Assembly: GCF_047920995.1 (NCBI RefSeq) | Contig: NZ_JBLRWZ010000005.1 | Coordinates: 1-64,000 of the forward strand | Origin: Aliidiomarina sp047920995 | GTDB lineage: Bacteria > Pseudomonadota > Gammaproteobacteria > Enterobacterales > Alteromonadaceae | DNA length: 64,000 nucleotides | Reading direction: 5' to 3' | Shown here: piece after piece, positions 34,970 through 43,667 of the stretch | Layout of the letters: each line of letters opens with the position of its first letter | How positions within the stretch are numbered: position 1 is the stretch's first letter | The notes under the pieces: generated by a model | What the model was told of the DNA's origin: nothing | What the model saw: the letters and a program-made list of their open reading frames with translations, nothing else | The model's database searches: none | Made by a program: the position numbers and the translations under genes

Positions 34970-35239
34970 CTACTGCACCATAAGTGGAATATTAGTGAAG
35001 AGCTCGATGGTGTAATCCATAATCAGCTGCAACAAGAAAGGGCCAATAACAACTAGCATGATCACTACGCCAAGAATCTTTGGGATGAAAGAAAGGGTCA
35101 TTTCGTTAATTTGGGTGGCGGCTTGGAATAAACTTACCACTAAACCAATCAGTAGCGCTGTAAGCAGCAGCGGGCCAGCTAAATACAGCGCCACACGCAT
35201 ACCTTGATAGGCGATGGTCATTACCTGTTCTGGGTTCAT
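34970..35239 (-). CDS. fliQ: FliQ, flagellar export gate protein
   Basis: 89 residues, two membrane helices, with GLVVSLFQAATQINEMTLSF, the highly conserved FliQ loop (shared with type III secretion SctS). Start ATG 35239, with GGAGG upstream; 14 bases after fliP. Confidence 0.96.
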   Translation of the reverse strand: MNPEQVMTIAYQGMRVALYLAGPLLLTALLIGLVVSLFQAATQINEMTLSFIPKILGVVIMLVVIGPFLLQLIMDYTIELFTNIPLMVQ

Positions 35240-35253
35240 AGCATACCTCCCAC

Positions 35254-36012
35254 CTACACGTAAAAGCTTGTAGCAAGTGAACCAATAATAAGCTGCCAGC
35301 CATCTACCAATACGAATAGCATCAACTTAAACGGTAGTGAAATTGTAGCCGGTGGTACCATCATCATACCGAGCGACATTAACACGCTCGCTACTACGAG
35401 ATCGATAATCAAAAATGGAATAAAAATCGTGAAGCCAATTTGGAACGCAGTTTTCAATTCACTAGTAACAAATGAAGGAATTAGCACGTGCATCGGCAAT
35501 TCTTCAGGGCCTTGCACAGGGCCAATATCGGCTAGCCGTACAAATAAAGCCAGATCATCTTGGCGTGTTTGCGCGAGCATGAATTCACGTAAAGGCTCTG
35601 CGGCTAACGGCAAGAACTCCTGAAAGCCAATAACATCCTCACTCAGTGGCACCCACGCTGTTTCATAGATTTGCGCCAACACCGGCGACATAATAAAGAA
35701 TGTGAGGAATAGAGCGATACCGAGTAACACTTGGTTTGGTGGTGCCGATTGAGTACCCATTGCCGTACGCAATAAACCCAGCACGATGATAATCCGTGCA
35801 AAGCTGGTCATCATTAACAGCGCGGCAGGAATAAACGCCATACTGCTGAGCAGTAGCAGCGTTTGTAACGGCACCGACCAGCGCTGATTACCATCGGCAT
35901 CAGTGACACTAGTAATGGCTGGAAGTTCTTGCGCTATCACATCAACTGGCAAAAAGAGCGCCATGGCGCTCACAATAATTAACAGCAAACTAAGCGGGGT
36001 TTTGTTGGTCAT
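35254..36012 (-). CDS. fliP: FliP, flagellar export gate protein
   Basis: 252 residues with a cleavable signal peptide. The FliP/SctR signatures are clear: MTSFARIIIVLGLLRTAMGT, PPNQVLLGIALFLTFFIMSP and LIPSFVTSELKTAFQIGF. Forms the FliP5-FliQ4-FliR1 export pore. Overlaps fliO by 4 bases. Confidence 0.97.
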   Translation of the reverse strand: MTNKTPLSLLLIIVSAMALFLPVDVIAQELPAITSVTDADGNQRWSVPLQTLLLLSSMAFIPAALLMMTSFARIIIVLGLLRTAMGTQSAPPNQVLLGIALFLTFFIMSPVLAQIYETAWVPLSEDVIGFQEFLPLAAEPLREFMLAQTRQDDLALFVRLADIGPVQGPEELPMHVLIPSFVTSELKTAFQIGFTIFIPFLIIDLVVASVLMSLGMMMVPPATISLPFKLMLFVLVDGWQLIIGSLATSFYV

Positions 36013-36479
36013 GTTTGCTCTCGCCCTTTGCTTGCTATGTGTTGTTGCTTGTTGCCGGGCGTTACCGCGTATTTACTGAAGATACGCGCAAATGGGCTGC
36101 TTATCGCTGCTTTTTCCGCATCCGCAGCTTCGCCTTCTGTATGCTCACCTGCGGGGATTTCTGCTGCGCTTAAACAATTTACAGAGCCAGGGCCAACTCC
36201 AAGAACTAAGCGCTTGCCCTCAACATCCACCACTACAACTCGTTCTTTGCCACCCAAACTTGAGCTGGTAATCACGTGAATTCGATTGGCAGTTTTAGGT
36301 AACCAAGCGTTGCCAATGCGCCGAAACAGCCACGCACAAGCAAGAATCAGCACAATGATAAAAATCAGTGTTGCAGATACCTTGCCTAGTAGGGTGAGGC
36401 TGGATACAAATTCACCACCGGCAAGATTATTCGCTTGGGAAGCGGCTTCGGCAGCGGTGTTGGTTGTTGCAGCGCTCAT
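36009..36479 (-). CDS. fliO: FliO, FliP assembly factor
   Basis: 156 residues: one membrane helix at ~30-52 (SATLIFIIVLILACAWLFRR), then a short cytoplasmic domain with VITSSSLGGKERVVVVDVEG, the conserved FliO core. Stabilises FliP during gate assembly. Overlaps fliN (ATGA) and fliP. Confidence 0.92.
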   Translation of the reverse strand: MSAATTNTAAEAASQANNLAGGEFVSSLTLLGKVSATLIFIIVLILACAWLFRRIGNAWLPKTANRIHVITSSSLGGKERVVVVDVEGKRLVLGVGPGSVNCLSAAEIPAGEHTEGEAADAEKAAISSPFARIFSKYAVTPGNKQQHIASKGREQT

Positions 36480-36943
36480 CGATTCAGTTTTTGCACACGT
36501 TCAGCAGGGGTTACAATCTCTGTAATCCGAATACCGTATTTATCATCGAGCACCACAACTTCACCTTGGGCTATAAGGTAGCCATTGATCAAGATGTCCA
36601 TTGGCTCACCGGCTAACCCTTCAAGTTCCACTACCGAGCCTTGCGCGAGCTCTAGCAGCTGCTTAATAGTAATGCGCGTGCGGCCAAGCTCAACGCTAAG
36701 CTTCACTGGAATATCCATGATGATATCCAAATCACCGGCGCCGGTGCTGCGGTTCGTGCTTTCGAGTGGCTTAAACACTTGATCGCCTGCAGATTTTGCT
36801 ACGTTTCCTGCTTGTTCTTCTTGCAACACATCGGCCCACGGATCACCTTTTGCAGGCTCGCTGTTTGCGTTTTCAGCAGTATCCGCTGTACTTGGTTCTG
36901 CGTTTGCGTCCGCATCGTTTTGTGGTTTTTTCTCATCAGTCAT
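36476..36943 (-). CDS. fliN: FliN, flagellar motor switch protein
   Basis: 155 residues from ATG 36943, preceded by GAGGAAG; the ATG 15 bases earlier is unlikely. A long acidic N-terminal linker (~1-70) precedes the SpoA domain (IPVKLSVELGRTRITIKQLL, INGYLIAQGEVVVLDDKYGI). Forms the bottom of the C ring with FliM and binds FliH. Overlaps fliM by 8 bases. Confidence 0.96.
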   Translation of the reverse strand: MTDEKKPQNDADANAEPSTADTAENANSEPAKGDPWADVLQEEQAGNVAKSAGDQVFKPLESTNRSTGAGDLDIIMDIPVKLSVELGRTRITIKQLLELAQGSVVELEGLAGEPMDILINGYLIAQGEVVVLDDKYGIRITEIVTPAERVQKLNR

Positions 36944-38024
36944 CGTTATCTTCCTCAAAAGCTGCGGCTTGATTTACGGCTATATTGTCCATATTCGATG
37001 GGCTTGGCACCGCATGATTCTCTAAAACTTTGCGTACTCGCAATGCTCGGTGATTATTTACCGAACCGTATTCACATTCTAAAACTGGTAAGCCACTCAC
37101 TGTTGCCGTTACGGTTTTTGGCAAGTTTACTGGCAGCACATCACCAACCTTGAGTGAAATTACCTGCGGCAACCGCACCGGAATTTCTAAAAATTGCGTA
37201 ACTAGGCTTACGTCAGAAGCTTGCAGTTCTTGAGTAATACGCTCTCGCCAGGCTTTATCAGTGGCACTCGAGGCATCTGCTCGTAAATTAGTGAGGCGGT
37301 CACGTAGAGGCTCAATCATGGAGTACGGCATACAAACTTGGAAATTCGCATCCAAGCTACCCACTTCCAAATGGAAGGTAGTGGTTACCACAATTTCCGT
37401 TGGAGAGCTGGTAATACTGGCGAACTTAGGCTGCATTTCCGAGCGTATGTAGTTGATTTTAAGCTGGAATACCGCTCGCCACGCTTCTTGGTAGGCATCC
37501 ATGGCAAGATTTAACACGCGATTAATAATACGCTGTTCGGTGCCGGTAAACTCTCGCGCTTCATTACGTGTAATGAAACGACCATCACCACCAAACAAGT
37601 TCTCTACAATCATCGAAACCATGTTTTGCGGAAACACGATTAGCGCAGAGCCGCGCAGAGGTTTCATAGAAATAATGTTTAAATTTGTTGGCGTAGGCAA
37701 GCTATCGGAAAAGTCCTGAAACCGCTGGTAACGTACAGTATCAACCGAGATATCGGCGTTTCTACGCAACAAGTTAAACAAGTTCATGCGGAATTGCCGA
37801 GCAAAGCGCTCGTTAATAATTTCTAAGGTATGCAGGCGCTCACGAACAACGCGGTGCTGCGAGCCGGGATCAAACGGCCGCTCATCAACGCTGCGTTGTT
37901 TAACCCCACTCGAACGCTTCTTGCGCGAGGAGGTTTTCATCTCATCGCCAGATTTCGTTTGCTTGGCTACCGAACCAAGTAATTGGTCGATATCCTGCTG
38001 TGATAGGGGTTTATCAGCGGCCAT
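36936..38024 (-). CDS. fliM: FliM, flagellar motor switch protein
   Basis: 362 residues. The N-terminal LSQQDIDQLLG is the CheY-P docking peptide, which implies that chemotactic switching exists although no che genes are in the window. The middle domain carries FGGDGRF, and the C-terminal SpoA domain precedes the stop. Between docking peptide and core there is a Lys/Arg-rich linker. Middle layer of the C ring. Confidence 0.97.
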   Translation of the reverse strand: MAADKPLSQQDIDQLLGSVAKQTKSGDEMKTSSRKKRSSGVKQRSVDERPFDPGSQHRVVRERLHTLEIINERFARQFRMNLFNLLRRNADISVDTVRYQRFQDFSDSLPTPTNLNIISMKPLRGSALIVFPQNMVSMIVENLFGGDGRFITRNEAREFTGTEQRIINRVLNLAMDAYQEAWRAVFQLKINYIRSEMQPKFASITSSPTEIVVTTTFHLEVGSLDANFQVCMPYSMIEPLRDRLTNLRADASSATDKAWRERITQELQASDVSLVTQFLEIPVRLPQVISLKVGDVLPVNLPKTVTATVSGLPVLECEYGSVNNHRALRVRKVLENHAVPSPSNMDNIAVNQAAAFEEDNDD

Positions 38025-38046
38025 AATTACTTATCTGCACTCTTCG

Positions 38047-38541
38047 TTATTGAACAATAAATTCAGTGAACAACACATCAAAAATTTCAATCTCAGCAGT
38101 TGAATTCGCATAAGGTTCGCTTAAACGAGTGCGAATTGTTTCTGCTAATGCGGTTTTACCATCGGCGGTACTAATACGCTCGGCATCCAAACCCGATAGT
38201 AATACTAATAAGCGGCTGCGCACCTGCGGCATGTTGCTCATCAAGGTATCTTTGCTGCTGCCATCTTGAACTTCTAAGGTCATGCCTGCGTACAGTAAAC
38301 GCGGGCCAAACTGATCGCTGCGCAGGTTTACTGTGAACGGGTCTACTTTTACAAATACTGGTTCACGTACCCGCTCTTGCTCTGGCATATTGCCGTGCAA
38401 GGCTGCGTGGGCAGCAGTGCGTGTATCTAAAAGCAGCCAAGTATTCACAGCGGTAGCTGCAATCATCACCACCACTAAGGCTACTAGAACCAAAATGATG
38501 GTGCTTTTATTATCTGTTTTTTGTGGTTGTGGCTTTGCCAT
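38047..38541 (-). CDS. fliL: FliL, stator-associated membrane protein
   Basis: 164 residues: short cytoplasmic tail, one membrane helix (~16-37), and a periplasmic domain with VKVDPFTVNLRSDQFGPRLL and TRLSEPYANSTAEIEIFDVL. FliL surrounds MotAB stators and supports motor torque. Separated from fliK by 129 bases that hold three hairpins, unlike the overlapping genes around it. Confidence 0.94.
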   Translation of the reverse strand: MAKPQPQKTDNKSTIILVLVALVVVMIAATAVNTWLLLDTRTAAHAALHGNMPEQERVREPVFVKVDPFTVNLRSDQFGPRLLYAGMTLEVQDGSSKDTLMSNMPQVRSRLLVLLSGLDAERISTADGKTALAETIRTRLSEPYANSTAEIEIFDVLFTEFIVQ

Positions 38542-38586
38542 ATTCTTACCTTATATTACCGATGCTTGATTATGCCCCTAATGTTA

Positions 38587-38675
38587 GGCTATCGAACCGC
38601 GAAGAAAACGGTTTTTGATAGCCTATATTCGCAGTTTAACCTGTATCTGCGAACGTAAACCTGATTTTAATCAGG
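38587..38675. repeat. Three consecutive hairpin-forming inverted repeats between fliK and fliL
   Basis: GGCTATC/GATAGCC (38587-38623) enclosing AACCG/CGGTT, then TTCGCAG/CTGCGAA (38628-38653), then CCTGATT/AATCAGG (38660-38675, overlapping the fliK stop). All arms are perfect and none is followed by a long T-run. They may act in mRNA processing or stability or attenuate between fliK and fliL. Confidence 0.6.
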
Positions 38676-39993
38676 CATAGAGGTCAATTTGCCCATTTTC
38701 GAGCTGAATGTCGAGCCGCTGCTCTTGGCGTTCTAGGTCTTGTTGTGTAGCGGCTATCTCAGAGTTATCGGCCAGCCCGCTAGAATCTGAACCCTGCTGC
38801 TCACTTTGTTGCTCGCGATTATTTTGCGCTTGGCCATCATTTACATTGGAATCGTTTAGCTGAATACCTTGCTCGGCCAGTAATTCACGCAGCTGCGGAA
38901 TGGCAGCCTCAAGAGCCGCGCGCACTTGAGGATTAGCCGAGGTAAACTGCAGCGATGCGGCTTGCTCATCCATCTTCAAGTTCACCATTAATGGGCCAAG
39001 CTCTGCAGGGTGCAAGCGCAGCGCGATTTGATTATCTTGGCGCAAGTGCATGTTCACTACTTGTTGGCCAACCTGCTGCTGCCAACCAGCCGAAGCGAGC
39101 GGGGCACTTATTAATGGGTTGCTTATAGCGCCGTTCGCTTGCATGCTCTGCGGCATACTGGCTAAATTATTGCTGCTGGTATTCGTTTCTAAACCCAATG
39201 GCTGAGCCATATTTGTTTGCTGCATGGCATTAGTTTGGTTATCCGCCATGGCTTGTTTTACCGGCACCACCGCAGCAAGGGGCGCTTGCGGGTTTATTGC
39301 TTGCTGTTGTAGCTGCGCACGATGTTGAAAGGCCTGAATTGCATTTGGCGGCATACTCGCCCGCACATTTTCACTTTCTTTTGCTGCCTTTACTTTGTGA
39401 GCTAGCTCGCCACCTTGTAAGGCACCTTGTAAGGCAACTGGCACAACCCCACTAGCATTCGCCGCTGCCAAAGCTTGGCTATTTTGCGAGAGGCCAGTTG
39501 TGGCGGCGCCGTTTTGCACCAAACTGTTCGTTTGTAGGTAATTACCTTGTGAAGCATTGCTTAGCAGAGAGTTACTTAACCGCGAGTTACCTTGCATAGC
39601 TGCGCTGAGCTGTTTTGATTCGGCAATTTCTTGCAATAATTGTGCATGGCCACCTGAGTGAAGTGAGTGTTCACCAACTTCTAGCGGCTTAGCTAGGTTA
39701 TCTTGAGGCTGCCCAGTAAGGTTTATTAATGTATCTGTGCGTGGTTCCGGCTGAATCTCTGCTAAATCACCAAGGTTACGGTTTGTTTGGGCAATCAGCA
39801 CTTCTTGCGGCGTATGCTGATTGCCGTTTTTTTTGCTCATACCATTACTAGTATCGCCAGCTTGCTGTGCGGGCTTTAACTGTGCGTGCAGCTGATTGGC
39901 GAAACTATTATCTAAGGTGCCGAACTTGCCATCACTGGCACCAGTAGGCGCTACTGAATTGGGTGTGGCATTTAAAAGCATCATATTCAACAT
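38671..39993 (-). CDS. fliK: FliK, hook-length control protein
   Basis: 440 residues (E. coli 375). The first ~300 residues are Gln/Asn/Ser-rich, low-complexity and presumably extended, as expected for the molecular ruler. The conserved C-terminal Flg_hook domain is seen in LRLHPAELGPLMVNLKMDEQ and AIPQLRELLAEQGIQLNDSN; it switches FlhB specificity. The last ~50 residues are again Gln/Glu-rich. A second FliK-like gene lies at 52702. Confidence 0.93.
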   Translation of the reverse strand: MLNMMLLNATPNSVAPTGASDGKFGTLDNSFANQLHAQLKPAQQAGDTSNGMSKKNGNQHTPQEVLIAQTNRNLGDLAEIQPEPRTDTLINLTGQPQDNLAKPLEVGEHSLHSGGHAQLLQEIAESKQLSAAMQGNSRLSNSLLSNASQGNYLQTNSLVQNGAATTGLSQNSQALAAANASGVVPVALQGALQGGELAHKVKAAKESENVRASMPPNAIQAFQHRAQLQQQAINPQAPLAAVVPVKQAMADNQTNAMQQTNMAQPLGLETNTSSNNLASMPQSMQANGAISNPLISAPLASAGWQQQVGQQVVNMHLRQDNQIALRLHPAELGPLMVNLKMDEQAASLQFTSANPQVRAALEAAIPQLRELLAEQGIQLNDSNVNDGQAQNNREQQSEQQGSDSSGLADNSEIAATQQDLERQEQRLDIQLENGQIDLYA

Positions 39994-39996
39994 GGG

Positions 39997-40476
39997 TTAA
40001 TCCTCTTCACCGCTAGTAATCAACCGTAAATGGTTGGTTTGGCTATTCGCGCGGCGGTGATTAGCAAATTCATCGGTTTGCTGCTGCTCTTTGCGCGCTA
40101 ACGCTGTTTGTGCTGCGCTAGTGCGGCGATCATTTAGGGTAGTGAACGAGGTTAGCTTTTGCTGTTTTTGTTGCCAGCTGAGCTTACTTTTATCTACTAA
40201 CCCTGATTGCTGTTGTAATGCGTGGCTCGCTTTTTGAATTGATTCATCCAACGACATTAAAAACTGGCGATAGTTATATAAGGTTACCGGATCTATGCCT
40301 TGCAGCATTAACTGCTGCAATTGCACGGCGTATTCCGCGCGGTAATCCACCAACATTTGGTGGTGCGCTAGAATTTGCTGCTCATTATTGCGCTCACTTG
40401 CGAGCAACTGCCCCGCTTTGTCGCGAGCTTCTCTGGCTAAATCGGTTAAGGTATCAAGTGCGTTCGAACTGCTCAT
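39997..40476 (-). CDS. fliJ: FliJ, flagellar export chaperone and ATPase stalk
   Basis: 159 residues, almost entirely helical and Gln-rich coiled coil (ALQQQSGLVDKSKLSWQQKQ), typical for FliJ, which sits in the FliI hexamer like the gamma subunit of F1. The start overlaps the fliI stop by one base. Confidence 0.92.
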   Translation of the reverse strand: MSSSNALDTLTDLAREARDKAGQLLASERNNEQQILAHHQMLVDYRAEYAVQLQQLMLQGIDPVTLYNYRQFLMSLDESIQKASHALQQQSGLVDKSKLSWQQKQQKLTSFTTLNDRRTSAAQTALARKEQQQTDEFANHRRANSQTNHLRLITSGEED

Positions 40477-41891
40477 TACATCCCTCCGATTACTTGTTGC
40501 AAGGCCTGCACTGATGCATCTGCGCTGGCGCCATCAGTATGGCTTTGTTGTAAAAAGGCCTCTAATTGCGGGTACATTTGCACCGCTTTATCTAATACTG
40601 GATCATGGCCTGGGCTGTACGCACCCACGCTAATTAAATCGCGGTTGCGCTGATAAACAGACACCAGCTTTTTAAACTGTTGCGCGCTTTGTAGTTGTGC
40701 ATCACTTACTACCGAAGTCATTACGCGGCTGATGGAGGATTCCACATCGATTGCCGGATAGTGGCCAGATTCGGAGAGCGCGCGCGAAAGCACGATGTGG
40801 CCATCCAGAATGGCACGTGCTGAATCAGCAATTGGATCTTGTTGGTCATCACCCTCAGTAAGTACCGTGTAAAATGCGGTAATTGAACCACCACCTTTGC
40901 AGCCGTTACCGGCGCGTTCAACCAGTGCCGGTAGTTTGGCGAATACCGAAGGCGGATAACCTTTGGTTGCGGGTGGCTCACCAATAGCGAGGGCTATTTC
41001 CCGTTGCGCCATGGCATAACGGGTAAGCGAATCCATGATTAACAGCACGTTTAACCCTTGATCACGGAAATCTTCCGCTAGCCGAGTGGCGTAAGAGGCG
41101 CCTTGTAACCGTTGCAGTGGCGAGGTATCTGCCGGCGCCGCAACTACAACTGCGCGCTCAAGCCCATGCTCGCCAAGAATATTCTGGATAAAATCCTGTA
41201 CTTCACGGCCCCGTTCGCCGATTAGGCCCACCACAATAACGTCGGCCGATGTGAAGCGTGCCATCATGCCCAGCAATACCGATTTACCCACCCCTGAACC
41301 GGCAAATAAGCCCATGCGCTGGCCACGGCCAACCGTGAGCAGTGCGTTAATGGCGCGAATACCCACATCGATTGGCTCTTCAATGGGAGCCCGCAGCATC
41401 GGGTTCAGTTGTGGCATAGCAAGCGGCGCAGTTTTGGCTTCGTTTAATGGACCTTTATTATCGAGCGGCCGGCCATTACCATCTACCACTCTACCTAAGA
41501 GGCTCGCCCCTAGCGGAAAGTGGCGGCCGCCAGTTTTCGAGCTATGCTGCAGTGGAAACACGCGCGCGCCCGGCGTTAAACCATGAATTTCTACAAGTGG
41601 CATTAAGAACGAACGTTCACCAGAAAACCCCACCACCTCTGCCTCGGCAAAACTTGCATCATTGCTTTGCGTACCGTTAGCAACCAATTCAATCTGGCAA
41701 GCGCTGCCTAAGGGTAGCTCCAGGCCTACGGCTTCAAGTACCATGCCGGTTGCTCTTACGATTCGGCCACTGGTTTGGAAGCTCGGTACATTCGCTACCT
41801 GCTGCTGGGCACCAGCTAGGGCCTGTTGCCACCGATTATGCAGCCCGTTGCGGTTTTCTTGCTTGGTGTTGGCACTTACAGCTTCGCTCAT
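40476..41891 (-). CDS. fliI: FliI, flagellum-specific ATPase
   Basis: 471 residues, F1-beta-like. Walker A GSGVGKS at 198-204, Walker B LLIMDSLTRYA, and the flagellar signature PPSVFAKLPALVERAGN. Energises substrate unfolding and chaperone release at the export gate. Overlaps fliH by 4 bases and fliJ by one. Confidence 0.97.
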   Translation of the reverse strand: MSEAVSANTKQENRNGLHNRWQQALAGAQQQVANVPSFQTSGRIVRATGMVLEAVGLELPLGSACQIELVANGTQSNDASFAEAEVVGFSGERSFLMPLVEIHGLTPGARVFPLQHSSKTGGRHFPLGASLLGRVVDGNGRPLDNKGPLNEAKTAPLAMPQLNPMLRAPIEEPIDVGIRAINALLTVGRGQRMGLFAGSGVGKSVLLGMMARFTSADVIVVGLIGERGREVQDFIQNILGEHGLERAVVVAAPADTSPLQRLQGASYATRLAEDFRDQGLNVLLIMDSLTRYAMAQREIALAIGEPPATKGYPPSVFAKLPALVERAGNGCKGGGSITAFYTVLTEGDDQQDPIADSARAILDGHIVLSRALSESGHYPAIDVESSISRVMTSVVSDAQLQSAQQFKKLVSVYQRNRDLISVGAYSPGHDPVLDKAVQMYPQLEAFLQQSHTDGASADASVQALQQVIGGM

Positions 41892-42643
41892 TCGCTATCT
41901 CCTGTAGTGCTATTTTCGTTAGCTAGCATTTTCGTTGCTAATGCTTGCCAGCGGCTTTCCCAACTTGCATCACGTTCACCGGTTTGGCTTACCAACCGGC
42001 AGCCGCCACGGCTTAACCGATCGTCGGAAACCAGCTTCCATCCCGCTGCCTGTAGCTCATCCCGCAAATGCTCTTCGATTAGCGAGAAATCGTTTGGGTT
42101 TACCAACAAGCGTGGTTTGTTGGTGAAGGTTGGTTCGGTATGCATAAGCTCACGAACAATCTTTAGTACCACCTCTGGGTTCGCATCAAGATGATCGCGA
42201 GCTAATTGGTTGCCGGTATCGAAGGCTAATTTAACCAGTTGCTCTGCTACGGCTTCATCTAACTCAGCCAGCGCTTCGCTAAAAGCACTGGCTAGGTTTT
42301 GAATTGGTGTTACTGCTGTTGCAATTTGCTGTTGCTTCTCTGCTTCTACGGCGGCTTTAGCTGCGGCAAGGCCTTCGCTGTATCCGGCCTCATAACCACT
42401 TTTGCTGCCTTCCGTAAAGCCTTCTTCCCACGCTTCTTGGCGTGCGGTTTCCCGCAACTTCGTTAGTTCTGCATCACGCACGAAGGTTTTGGTTTCGGCT
42501 TCAGCAAGCCGAGCTTGTTGCTGTTCTTTCGAAGGCAATTGCTCAAGCTGCCATTTCCGCCATTTTTCTCCAGGCACAACCTTAGTTTCTGAGAGATCTT
42601 CGTGCTCAGATTTAAGGTCTGCAGTAGAAAAAGGCTTAAACAT
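41888..42643 (-). CDS. fliH: FliH, negative regulator of FliI
   Basis: 251 residues. It has the FliH glycine-repeat region with GxxxG spacing (EGFTEGSKSGYEAGYSEGLA) followed by a helical and then an E-subunit-like C-terminal domain (LAFDTGNQLARDHLDANPEV). Links the FliI ATPase to FliN in the C ring. Overlaps fliG and fliI. Confidence 0.94.
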   Translation of the reverse strand: MFKPFSTADLKSEHEDLSETKVVPGEKWRKWQLEQLPSKEQQQARLAEAETKTFVRDAELTKLRETARQEAWEEGFTEGSKSGYEAGYSEGLAAAKAAVEAEKQQQIATAVTPIQNLASAFSEALAELDEAVAEQLVKLAFDTGNQLARDHLDANPEVVLKIVRELMHTEPTFTNKPRLLVNPNDFSLIEEHLRDELQAAGWKLVSDDRLSRGGCRLVSQTGERDASWESRWQALATKMLANENSTTGDSE

Positions 42644-43667
42644 AGGTATCGTCTCCGCTGCTTAGCATTACTTCGCCGGCATCGGCGAGGCGGCGAGTGA
42701 TAGCCAAAATTGCTTTCTGTTCGGCTTCCACTTGCGATAAGCGCACAGGGCCGCGGGTTTCCATTTCTTCGCGCACCAATTGGCCAGCTCGTTGCGACAT
42801 ATTGCGTAAAAACTTATCCACCAGCTCTTCTTCGGCGCCTTTAAGGGCTATAACCAATACATTGGTATCGATTTGCTTAAGCAATACTTGAATGCTGCGG
42901 TCGTCGAGATCGATAAGGTTTTCGAACAAGAACATTTCGTCGATAATTTTCGCCGCCAATTCGTCGTTGTAAGCACGAATATTCTCGAGTGCGGTATCTT
43001 CTTGGCCAGCACTCATTAAGTTGAGAATCTCGGCAGCTGTTCTTACGCCACCCATTTTGCTGCGCTTCAAGTTCTGGCCATCCAACATACCGCCAAGTAC
43101 TTCGGTAAGTTCTTGTAACGCGGCCGGCTGAACGCCGGTAAATGTGGCTACCCGTAAAACAACATCATTGCGTAAGCGCTCTTCAAAGAGCTCCAACACT
43201 CCAGCCGCTTGCTGGCGATCGAGGTGAATAAGAATGGTAGCAATAATCTGCGGATGCTCATCGCGAATCAGTTCAGCAACTTCTGGCACATCCATTAAGT
43301 TCAGCGCATCAATACCGTAGTTACCGGCTTTCTGATCCAGTACATCTTCAATTAATGTAGAGGCACGCTCGCTGCCTAACGCTTTGGTAAGCACAGAACG
43401 GATGTAGCCATCGTATTCATCCACGGGTGGTGCATTGGATAAATCCTCATGGAATTGCTCCAGCACCCAGCGTATTTCATTGCGAGAAACATTCTGCAAG
43501 CGTGTCATTTCTTTACTGATGCGTTGAATTTGTTGCGGCGTAAAGTGTTTAAACACCTCTACCGCAGTATCTTCATCCAGCGCTAGCAACATAATCGAAC
43601 TTTTCCGCAAGCCGGTCATGTTCTCGAAGTTGTTACGCTCTTCAGTGGCGCGATCAATCTCGGACAT
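42636..43667 (-). CDS. fliG: FliG, flagellar motor switch protein
   Basis: 343 residues from ATG 43667: AGGAGG sits 6 bases upstream of it, whereas the ATG at 43673 directly abuts that site. FliG domains are complete: N-terminal MS-ring binding (LRKSSIMLLALDEDTAVEVF), middle EHPQ motif (RDEHPQIIATILIHLD), and the C-terminal torque helix with charged residues (LDDRSIQVLLKQIDTNVL). The start overlaps fliF by 14 bases. Confidence 0.97.
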   Translation of the reverse strand: MSEIDRATEERNNFENMTGLRKSSIMLLALDEDTAVEVFKHFTPQQIQRISKEMTRLQNVSRNEIRWVLEQFHEDLSNAPPVDEYDGYIRSVLTKALGSERASTLIEDVLDQKAGNYGIDALNLMDVPEVAELIRDEHPQIIATILIHLDRQQAAGVLELFEERLRNDVVLRVATFTGVQPAALQELTEVLGGMLDGQNLKRSKMGGVRTAAEILNLMSAGQEDTALENIRAYNDELAAKIIDEMFLFENLIDLDDRSIQVLLKQIDTNVLVIALKGAEEELVDKFLRNMSQRAGQLVREEMETRGPVRLSQVEAEQKAILAITRRLADAGEVMLSSGDDTYV

